From: Clostridiales bacterium
GTDB taxonomy: Bacteria > Bacillota > Clostridia > Christensenellales > UBA3700
Direction: 5' to 3'
Length of the DNA stretch: 33,377 nucleotides
Assembly (NCBI GenBank): GCA_015055975.1
Contig: SVHF01000021.1
Span: forward strand, 1-33,377
The notes under the pieces are model-generated. The model ran no database searches. It saw only the letters and a list, made by a program, of their open reading frames with translations, and was not told the DNA's origin. Position 1 is the first letter of the stretch, and the number at the start of each line of letters is the position of its first letter. A program made the position numbers and the translations under genes. Below, one piece after another: positions 8,677 through 14,431 of the stretch.

Positions 8677-9480
8677 ATGGATACTATTGATTTTTTTAAG
8701 CAACAAGCAAAAAACTTTTTAAAAGATTTTAAAACAAAATCCTACAACCAAGACGAAGAAATATATGTTTATAGTCCGCGATATTTTGCAGACATTGACG
8801 ACATTGTTTTAAATTTTGACATTGATGAAGAAACTGAAAATTTCAGTTTAATGAAAGCTCAGCATATAATAGCAAGGCTTGCAGGTTTTGATAAATGGAC
8901 TGAGATGATTAAAGCAAGCCCAGCACGATTGGAATTAGGCAAACTATTATTAACAAATAGAATTCCATATCAAGAAGAGATAGGAATCTTTTCTAGTGAT
9001 GAAAGCTTAATTGTAACTGACTGGAAGGATTTTGAAAAGAAATATCTTTCTGGATGCAGTGATGAAAACAAATTGGAAGTTTTTAAGACGCGTTTTCTAT
9101 CTAACGATATGCATGAGTATTTAAATACTATAACTATTTCGCTAGACTTTACTGATGATGAAATAGCTCAAGATATGATTTGTACAATAATGAAAGATAA
9201 AAAAATGAAGGTGGAACAGGCAATAAAATCATGCGTTACAGATGAAAATCTTTTATCTGTTATTAAAACTGGTTGGGCTTCAATTGCCGTTTCATTATGG
9301 GGCCATGCGGAATCAAACAAATTATTTAAAAAGCTAGACGAGCCGTTAATAAAAGTGGTTTTAGATTCAAACGAAAAAGCCATATTAGATGCGATGATAG
9401 GGAAAGAAATCCATTCATACGAAGAAGCCGTGTTACAACTAATGATATTCGATTTAGAGAGTCTGGGGTATCACATATAG
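8677..9480 (+). CDS. Hypothetical protein, helical, 267 aa
   Basis: The start is supported by AAGGAG six bases upstream. Residues ~1-90 resemble a module I have seen at the N-terminus of uncharacterised Firmicutes and 'glyoxalase superfamily'-annotated proteins: an amphipathic start (FFKQQAKNFLKDF), then D-I-D-D-I and an S-L-M-K-A-Q-H-I-I-A-R-L-A-G-F-x-K-W helix-turn with a tryptophan. The remaining ~170 residues are acidic and predicted helical, with no motif I can name, no signal peptide and no membrane segment. It is the first gene of the repeat-bounded cassette, and the next gene starts 14 nt downstream. Function is unknown; a regulator or effector of a small accessory module is possible but unsupported. 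Confidence 0.75.
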   Translation: MDTIDFFKQQAKNFLKDFKTKSYNQDEEIYVYSPRYFADIDDIVLNFDIDEETENFSLMKAQHIIARLAGFDKWTEMIKASPARLELGKLLLTNRIPYQEEIGIFSSDESLIVTDWKDFEKKYLSGCSDENKLEVFKTRFLSNDMHEYLNTITISLDFTDDEIAQDMICTIMKDKKMKVEQAIKSCVTDENLLSVIKTGWASIAVSLWGHAESNKLFKKLDEPLIKVVLDSNEKAILDAMIGKEIHSYEEAVLQLMIFDLESLGYHI

Positions 9481-9494
9481 GAAGGGAATAGAAT

Positions 9495-9833
9495 ATGAAA
9501 GACAGTGGTATTAAAGATTCGTTGATTAGAATAGGAATATTTCTTGGGATTCTCTTTATAGCAGGAGGATTCCCTGCAGTGCTTCAAGGCGTGGATGCTA
9601 TAAGGCAAGTGTTTGTTGAATTATTTCCGTTTCTTGTGAGTGGGATTGAGATAGCACTTGAGGAATATCTTCAATCTGCATATTTTATAGTTGCAGTGAT
9701 TACATTTGTGTTGTCAACATTAGGGATTGTTATTACTGTTAAAGAGAAACATTATTTGTTTGTGATTATCGATAGCATATTAGATATAGCGTCGGCTGTT
9801 AGTGTCATTTCAAATCTAGCAGTTTGTTCATAG
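9495..9833 (+). CDS. Small integral membrane protein, unknown function
   Basis: This 112-residue protein has three to four hydrophobic stretches: about 12-30 (IGIFLGILFIAGGF), 40-55, 62-82 (FIVAVITFVLSTLGIVITV) and 88-110. They suggest a small polytopic membrane protein without a cleavable signal. AAGGGA lies seven bases before the start. It sits 14 nt after the 267-aa gene and is probably cotranscribed with it. I do not recognise the family. In defence modules, small membrane proteins next to cytoplasmic sensors often act as effectors, but nothing in the sequence proves that here. Confidence 0.7.
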   Translation: MKDSGIKDSLIRIGIFLGILFIAGGFPAVLQGVDAIRQVFVELFPFLVSGIEIALEEYLQSAYFIVAVITFVLSTLGIVITVKEKHYLFVIIDSILDIASAVSVISNLAVCS

Positions 9834-9859
9834 TATAATTTAAAGGCATTCATTTTGTT

Positions 9860-10039
9860 ATGAACCCAAAAAGTTGGACTAATATTTATTATTTTTACTT
9901 AAAGCCAAACTTTTCATCACAAGAACAGTATAACAATTGTAGGAATATCAGTAAGCATGAATTAACTTTGTGGTTTATCAAAAGTAAAGAGAACGATGAG
10001 GAATTATTTAAGGAACGAGATATAAAGGGTATAATATAA
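9860..10039 (+). CDS. Small ORF, 59 aa, uncertain
   Basis: A continuous frame runs from ATG 9860 to TAA 10037-10039 and fills most of the gap between the membrane protein and the zinc-ribbon gene. The product is hydrophilic, with an aromatic start (SWTNIYYFYLKP) and a charged end (KENDEELFKERD). No ribosome-binding site precedes it, so it may be a decayed remnant or may not be translated. The family is not recognised. Confidence 0.25.
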   Translation: MNPKSWTNIYYFYLKPNFSSQEQYNNCRNISKHELTLWFIKSKENDEELFKERDIKGII

Positions 10040-10075
10040 TAGATAAACCATAATAATCGTTATATTTGGAGGAAT

Positions 10076-10330
10076 ATGGAAATTATAAAAAAGGGAGACA
10101 AATTAAATAAAAATAACATAAAACGTAAATGTCCGCATTGTGGTTGTGTTTTTACTTATTCGCCTAATGAGATTAAACATTATTATGATAAGTATTATGT
10201 GAAATGTCCTCAATGCAATGGGGAGGTCCCTACATTTCCAAAAGCTTTTAAAATAATCTTTTGGCTAATAGGCGTACTCTTAATTGGCTTATTTGTATTT
10301 TTAGGCTTATTGCTTTCTGGGATGATATAA
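10076..10330 (+). CDS. Zinc-ribbon membrane protein, 84 aa
   Basis: The first half holds a zinc ribbon: C-P-H-C at about residues 19-22 and C-P-Q-C at about 44-47, separated by 21 residues including a K-H-Y-Y-D-K-Y-Y-V strand. The second half is a single hydrophobic helix (FWLIGVLLIGLFVFLGLLL) ending at the C-terminus, so the ribbon should face the cytoplasm and be tethered to the membrane. GGAGG sits only three bases before the ATG, a tight spacing. It is the last gene of the repeat-bounded cassette, about 30 nt before the second 33-bp copy. Function is unknown; the layout resembles small zinc-ribbon adaptor or sensor proteins. Confidence 0.75.
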   Translation: MEIIKKGDKLNKNNIKRKCPHCGCVFTYSPNEIKHYYDKYYVKCPQCNGEVPTFPKAFKIIFWLIGVLLIGLFVFLGLLLSGMI

Positions 10331-10360
10331 TAATATGAGATAATTTATAATTCCAATAAA

Positions 10361-10393
10361 AGATGATTTATATGAATATATAATGGCGTAGGT
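10361..10393 (+). repeat. 33-bp direct repeat, copy 2 (orphan helicase 3' end)
   Basis: This sequence is identical to 8369-8401 and would encode the last ten residues and stop of the DUF3427 helicase, but no helicase reading frame leads into it. It marks the right boundary of the small-gene cassette. It may be an integration or recombination scar, or the remnant of a second helicase copy. Confidence 0.9.
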
Positions 10394-10527
10394 AGAACCT
10401 GGAAAAATATACTTATAATATAGGCAATAATTATTGCAGCTTCAATATTTTTTTGATGCCCATATAAAAGATGATTTAAAGGCAAATGGTATATTGCAAT
10501 GAACCCAAACATATGAATAAATTATAC

Positions 10528-10562
10528 TCAAGTTCAACTTGAATAAATAATTGAAAGTTCAA
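10528..10562 (+). promoter_or_regulatory. Inverted repeats, candidate operator of the XRE-HD gene
   Basis: Two inverted repeats lie side by side upstream of a gene that encodes a helix-turn-helix protein: TCAAGTT-C-AACTTGA at 10528-10542 and TTGAA-AG-TTCAA at 10551-10562. They share the TTGAA/TTCAA core. A TATACT at 10523-10528 directly precedes the first and another at 10580-10585 follows the second. The arrangement fits autoregulation, which is an inference. Confidence 0.4.
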
Positions 10563-10626
10563 TTGCCTCTTGCTAAACTTATACTTGAAAAGGTCTTATC
10601 ATATAAGTGCAAGGAGGAAAGCACAA

Positions 10627-11442
10627 ATGAGTGTTGGAGATAACATTAAAAGATTAAGAGAAGAAAGAAAGCTAACACAAGAGCGTTTAGCAGAAAAATT
10701 AGATGTTTCATTTCAAGCAATATCATCTTGGGAAAGAGGTGAATATAATCCAGAAACAGATAAGATCATAAAGCTTGCAGAAGTGTTTGATGTTTCTATT
10801 TCAAATATAGTAGAAGAAAATAAGAACGTGTTTAAAACAAAAGATGCTATATATAATTGGGAGCATATGGTCACTTTTGTTAAAACTACGGCAAAATATT
10901 ATCAACTAGATAATACTTTAAGAGCATTAGATTTCGCAATAAAAGCACATGAAGGACAAAAGAGAAAGAAATCAGAAATTCCATATATCTATCACCCATT
11001 AAATATGGCTTGCCATGCGTTAGCTATGGGTATTAAAGAAGACGATATAATTGCTACTTGTTTATTGCACGATGTAATAGAAGATTGTAATAAACAATTA
11101 GATGAGTTGCCAGTTGATTTAGAAATAATAGAAATGGTAAGAGTATTAACACAAACAAACGAAAACGATGATAATAGATCAGAATATATGAAGATTTATT
11201 ATAAAGGGATATTAGAAAATCCAAAAGCAGCGTTAGTTAAGTGTATAGATAGATGCAACAATTTAACGACGATGTCTTGGGGATTAAGTAGAGACAAAAT
11301 ATATAGGATGATAACAGAAACAGAAGAATATTATCCAAAGCTATTAAAAGTTATAAAAGATGTTCCAAAATATAATGATGCAGCGTTTTTATTACAGTAT
11401 CAGATAGAGAGCATGATAGATATCTATAAACGATTAATGTAG
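10627..11442 (+). CDS. XRE helix-turn-helix fused to RelA/SpoT-like HD hydrolase domain
   Basis: The start at 10627 is chosen because AAGGAGG lies at 10611-10617; an upstream in-frame extension to 10570 has no such site. Residues 1-60 are a Cro/C1-type helix-turn-helix (IKRLREERKLTQERLAEKL...SSWERG). Residues ~95-215 form an HD domain of the SpoT/MESH1 type: AHEGQKRK (H108), YIYHP (H123), LLHDVIED (H148-D149) and a distal D208 in VKCIDRCNNL, so all expected metal ligands are present. SpoT-type HD domains remove pyrophosphate from (p)ppGpp-like alarmones. I infer a transcriptional regulator that binds or hydrolyses an alarmone or related nucleotide. The length (271 residues) excludes a synthetase domain. 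It lies alone between the cassette and the primase-finger gene, with candidate operators upstream. Confidence 0.85.
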   Translation: MSVGDNIKRLREERKLTQERLAEKLDVSFQAISSWERGEYNPETDKIIKLAEVFDVSISNIVEENKNVFKTKDAIYNWEHMVTFVKTTAKYYQLDNTLRALDFAIKAHEGQKRKKSEIPYIYHPLNMACHALAMGIKEDDIIATCLLHDVIEDCNKQLDELPVDLEIIEMVRVLTQTNENDDNRSEYMKIYYKGILENPKAALVKCIDRCNNLTTMSWGLSRDKIYRMITETEEYYPKLLKVIKDVPKYNDAAFLLQYQIESMIDIYKRLM

Positions 11443-11533
11443 GCTAGATTTCAAGAAGTAAAACAATAAGATTCTGAATAGTAAGCAAAATGTCTTACAT
11501 ATGGGATTTTAATGCCAAAAATAAGAGGTTAAT

Positions 11534-11917
11534 ATGACAAAAGAATATGCAAGATTTGTTGAAAAATTATTAAAGAAAGCAAAGATTATTGAAGTTATTA
11601 ATGACTATTCAACAGTAACAATAAGTAAGAATTGGGATATGTATAAAAAATATCCAGCTATAGGAGGTAAAATTCCAAGAAAATTTTTATTAAATAACCA
11701 ATGGTTTCATTATTGTGCAAAATGTCCATTCGAAAAAGAAGAAAGATGCGGAGAAGATATAAATATATATATAGATGCTAATACATATTTTTGTGAACAT
11801 TGTAAAAGATGCGGAAATGCTCTAAATTTTATCCAAGATGTTGAGCATGTTGATTACGATAAGGCCGTTGAAATATTAGCAAAGAAATATAATATGGTAG
11901 TTCTAAATAGAGATTAG
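11534..11917 (+). CDS. Stand-alone CHC2-type (DnaG-like) zinc-finger protein
   Basis: The 127-residue protein matches the zinc-binding domain of DnaG primase: an IIEVINDYSTV helix (residues 18-28), a C61-A-K-C64-P-F segment where primases have CPFH, then Y-F-C87-E-H-C90-K-R-C93-G-N-A-L-N-F-I followed by a helix YDKAVEILAKKY. The usual histidine is E67, so C61 or C72 may replace it as a zinc ligand. There is no TOPRIM or helicase part; the reading frame ends just after the finger. Full DnaG is about 600 residues, so this is a single-domain protein or a heavily reduced one. AGAGGT precedes the start. The LRR gene follows 11 nt downstream, indicating an operon. Single-stranded nucleic acid binding is inferred. 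Confidence 0.75.
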   Translation: MTKEYARFVEKLLKKAKIIEVINDYSTVTISKNWDMYKKYPAIGGKIPRKFLLNNQWFHYCAKCPFEKEERCGEDINIYIDANTYFCEHCKRCGNALNFIQDVEHVDYDKAVEILAKKYNMVVLNRD

Positions 11918-11928
11918 GAGGTCTTATT

Positions 11929-12981
11929 ATGGGGATTGTATGCGATACAGAAGAATTATTAAATGATGAAAAATTTGTATGTAAATATAATAGCACAAGT
12001 AAGTTAATACAACTAGATAGAATTAAGACAAAAGATCAAGAACTAATTATTCCGCAAGGTGTCGAAGAAATATCTTGCAGTATCAATGATGGGGTAATAA
12101 AGATAATGATGCCTGCGTCCTTGGAAAAGATAAACTATTTAGGTATGTATAGCAGTAATAATCTTGAAGAGATAACATTTGATAAAGATTGTAAACTAAA
12201 ATACATCGGGATTCGTGGTATTTCTTTTTCTAAAATTAAGCATATTACATTACCTGAAACATTGGAGCATATTGATACATGGGCATTCGAATGGTCAAAA
12301 AATCTCGAAGAAATTGTATTCCCTAAAGCTTTAAAATACTGCGGAATGAATGCATTTGGTTATTGCCAAAAATTAAAAAAGGTCGTTGTTGAATCAGACC
12401 ATATAACATTATCTGCAAGACAATTTGAAGGTTGTAATGAATTAGATACTGTGGTTTTAAATGCTGGCGTTAATTTTTTCGGAGGAAGTCATTTTATTTG
12501 GTGCTATAAATTAAAAAGCGTTGATTTTGAAGGTACTGTAAAAGAATGTGAAAAATGGTTAGAAGATAAGAATATGTTTCTTGTAGATCCGGAAAATAAT
12601 ATTGAAAAATTTATTTGTAAAGATGGAGAGGTAAAGCCAATAGTGTTTAAACGAAAGGATGCAATCGACTATTGTGTCAAATGTGGACGATTATATATAC
12701 AGCAATATGAGGCGGAATATAATCAATATAGAGAACGAACTACACCAAATTCTAAAATGTATGAGTTATTAAACAAAGTATCAAAAATTTGGCTAGAAGA
12801 AGATAATAGGTATATTTTTTTCAACGAATTGTTCAATTGGTTCTTTACTGCAGGCTCATGTGTATCTGATTATATACAAAATCCAGATAAAGATATCATC
12901 AATGCCTATGACAAGCATATAATAAAATTGTATGCAAGATTGATATCTAGGAGGATGTTTAGTCATGATATGGCAGAATAA
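11929..12981 (+). CDS. Leucine-rich-repeat protein (BspA/LRR_5-like), probably intracellular
   Basis: AGGAGG seven bases upstream fixes the start. Residues ~35-205 contain about six repeats of the BspA-like LRR_5 type, recognisable by I-x-L-P-x-x-L-E-x-I and N-L-E-E-I-x-F/F-x-x-C-x-x-L-K-x-V patterns (for example TLPETLEHIDTWAFEWSKNL). There is no signal peptide, anchor or sorting motif, unlike secreted BspA proteins, so it probably acts in the cytoplasm. Residues ~240-350 form a second, helical part with two CxxC-like cysteines (YCVKCGRL) and an aromatic-rich FFNELFNWFFTAG stretch that I cannot assign. It is cotranscribed with the CHC2 finger gene. LRR repeats usually bind protein partners; recognition of an invader or host factor is a guess from context. 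Confidence 0.75.
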   Translation: MGIVCDTEELLNDEKFVCKYNSTSKLIQLDRIKTKDQELIIPQGVEEISCSINDGVIKIMMPASLEKINYLGMYSSNNLEEITFDKDCKLKYIGIRGISFSKIKHITLPETLEHIDTWAFEWSKNLEEIVFPKALKYCGMNAFGYCQKLKKVVVESDHITLSARQFEGCNELDTVVLNAGVNFFGGSHFIWCYKLKSVDFEGTVKECEKWLEDKNMFLVDPENNIEKFICKDGEVKPIVFKRKDAIDYCVKCGRLYIQQYEAEYNQYRERTTPNSKMYELLNKVSKIWLEEDNRYIFFNELFNWFFTAGSCVSDYIQNPDKDIINAYDKHIIKLYARLISRRMFSHDMAE

Positions 12982-13086
12982 GAGCATTTAAGAGATTATG
13001 TAAAAGTGAATGGGATAGTGCTTCCACGATATAGTTATGTGAAACAATAATGATTATGATAAAATTATAAATAGGGGGAATTGTCT

Positions 13087-13365
13087 ATGGAGTTAACTCT
13101 TAAAATACAAAAAGATGGAAAGATAGAAAACGTTAGAGCCTATGATGCTTTAATGGAGTATGTGAATTCAATACCAGACGAGGAAATCAAAGGTCATTTT
13201 GGAGCTGATGTTAAGGATAGAAGAAAAGACATTATTAAATATGTTGAAGCAATAGCTAAAGATGAAGCTGCTGTTACAACTATCCAAAATTATTATGATT
13301 ATGATAAAGGCTTTACGCAACATGCAATTATAAATACATATTTATATGAAATTGTAGGTGATTAA
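13087..13365 (+). CDS. Hypothetical protein, 92 aa
   Basis: The start at ATG 13087 is preceded by a G-rich GGGGG ribosome site about nine bases upstream; a TTG six bases earlier is in frame but less suited. The protein is small, charged and predicted alpha/beta: MELTLKIQKDGKIENVRAYD, then helices and an aromatic YYDYDKGF turn. It ends in IINTYLYEIVGD, which resembles the end of the next gene product (MINAYNYFVIGD). No family is recognised. The next gene starts two bases after its stop, so the two are coupled. Confidence 0.6.
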   Translation: MELTLKIQKDGKIENVRAYDALMEYVNSIPDEEIKGHFGADVKDRRKDIIKYVEAIAKDEAAVTTIQNYYDYDKGFTQHAIINTYLYEIVGD

Positions 13366-13367
13366 TT

Positions 13368-13808
13368 ATGTGTGATATTAAAGATGAATTAAAAAAGCAA
13401 ATAGAGAATATTGATATCAATAATTTTGATTTTCATGCATATGATAACTTAACAACGACAAGAGGATTTGGAGAAATAGAATATAAATTGCTTGCAAAGA
13501 AAATCGGAACAACAAAAATGGAAGAATTGATAAAGCAAAGTGATGAGGCGTTTTTTTATTCTTTAAGTATAGAAGACATTGCGGATAAGGAAGCAGAAAT
13601 AGAGATTTCGCATATTTTATACGAGACTGTAAGAAAAGATAAGTCAAGCATGAACGATGAACAATATTTAATCGCTAGAAGAATTATTCCACGAATTACG
13701 AATAATAAAGACAGTAGATATTACATAAAAAAACAGTTCAAAGAATATGGAAAGATAAATTTTGAAGATATGATAAATGCGTATAATTATTTTGTAATAG
13801 GAGATTGA
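13368..13808 (+). CDS. Hypothetical protein, 146 aa
   Basis: This gene starts two bases after the previous stop. The product is charged and mostly helical, with no signal peptide or membrane segment. The C-terminal dozen residues (MINAYNYFVIGD) resemble those of the upstream protein, so the two may be distant relatives or share an interaction motif. It ends with TGA, one of the rare uses of this stop in the window. AAGGAGG then leads the next gene, which lies in the same frame 15 nt later. Function is unknown. Confidence 0.6.
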   Translation: MCDIKDELKKQIENIDINNFDFHAYDNLTTTRGFGEIEYKLLAKKIGTTKMEELIKQSDEAFFYSLSIEDIADKEAEIEISHILYETVRKDKSSMNDEQYLIARRIIPRITNNKDSRYYIKKQFKEYGKINFEDMINAYNYFVIGD

Positions 13809-13823
13809 AAAGGAGGATGATTT

Positions 13824-14153
13824 ATGAGAAATAATACAATTAATTTTTTTAAAAGTTTATATAATGATAGGGGAACAGAATATGATAAAGCAGAGGATAA
13901 ACTATATATACTATATTTTTCAAATAGAATTGGGTATGTTACTGATGAATATGGGAAAATGTATTTATATAAAGATTGGACTTTAGTGGCAACATTAGAG
14001 GAAGGTTTAGGTGGAACAATAGTAATTTATGATTCTCGCGGAAAAGAACTTGGTTATTGTGATTTTGATGGTTATAATTCATTGGGATTTCATACAAAAG
14101 ATGGAAAATATACCCCTACAAAATCGGTTATTGATAATTTGCTAGGAATTTAG
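13824..14153 (+). CDS. Hypothetical protein, 109 aa, beta-rich
   Basis: A strong AAGGAGG precedes the ATG by about nine bases. The sequence starts with a short helix (NFFKSLYND) and continues with alternating strands and turns rich in Tyr and Gly (KLYILYF, KMYLYKDW, TIVIYDSRGKELGYCDFDGY). This suggests a small beta-sheet protein or WG-like repeat. No catalytic motif, signal peptide or membrane helix is visible. It is the last of three tightly packed small genes between the LRR gene and mcrB. Immunity- or antitoxin-like proteins can look like this, but I cannot assign one. Confidence 0.6.
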   Translation: MRNNTINFFKSLYNDRGTEYDKAEDKLYILYFSNRIGYVTDEYGKMYLYKDWTLVATLEEGLGGTIVIYDSRGKELGYCDFDGYNSLGFHTKDGKYTPTKSVIDNLLGI

Positions 14154-14375
14154 TAACAAAATAAACATTAACAATCGGAGGTTCCAATTGAATCATCGTT
14201 TATTATTTTAAATAAAAAGCAAAGAGTGAAGCCAAATTTAAAGAAATAATATTTGAGAGTAAATAATTGATTAATTATAATTCGTATGTGTATTTATATC
14301 ACTATAGAAAGCATTTAATATTAGAGCATATTGTTGCGCAAATACTATGATATAATAATATCGTAACAGCTTTTT

Positions 14376-14394
14376 GAATATAAAATTTATATTC
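14376..14394 (+). promoter_or_regulatory. 19-bp palindrome, candidate operator of the mcrBC operon
   Basis: GAATATAAA (14376-14384) and TTTATATTC (14386-14394) form a perfect inverted repeat around one base. It lies 37 bases before the mcrB start codon and about 20 bases downstream of a TATAAT (14351-14356). A repressor bound here would block transcription. No matching second copy was noticed in the window, and AT-rich palindromes also arise by chance. Confidence 0.45.
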
Positions 14395-14431
14395 AGGTTT
14401 AATTGATTATATTAGCCAAATTGGAGGGAAT

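Noticed and set aside
9860-9885. Sequence ATGAACCCAAAAAGTTGGAC resembling an IS3/IS150-type insertion-sequence end
   Set aside because: No partner inverted end and no transposase fragment was found nearby. Only a short ATGAACCCAAA match recurs near 10499, so an IS cannot be supported.
10570-10626. Longer N-terminus for the XRE-HD protein
   Set aside because: It begins at a non-ATG codon without ribosome site and would place AAGGAGG inside the coding region; ATG 10627 fits the HTH family start.
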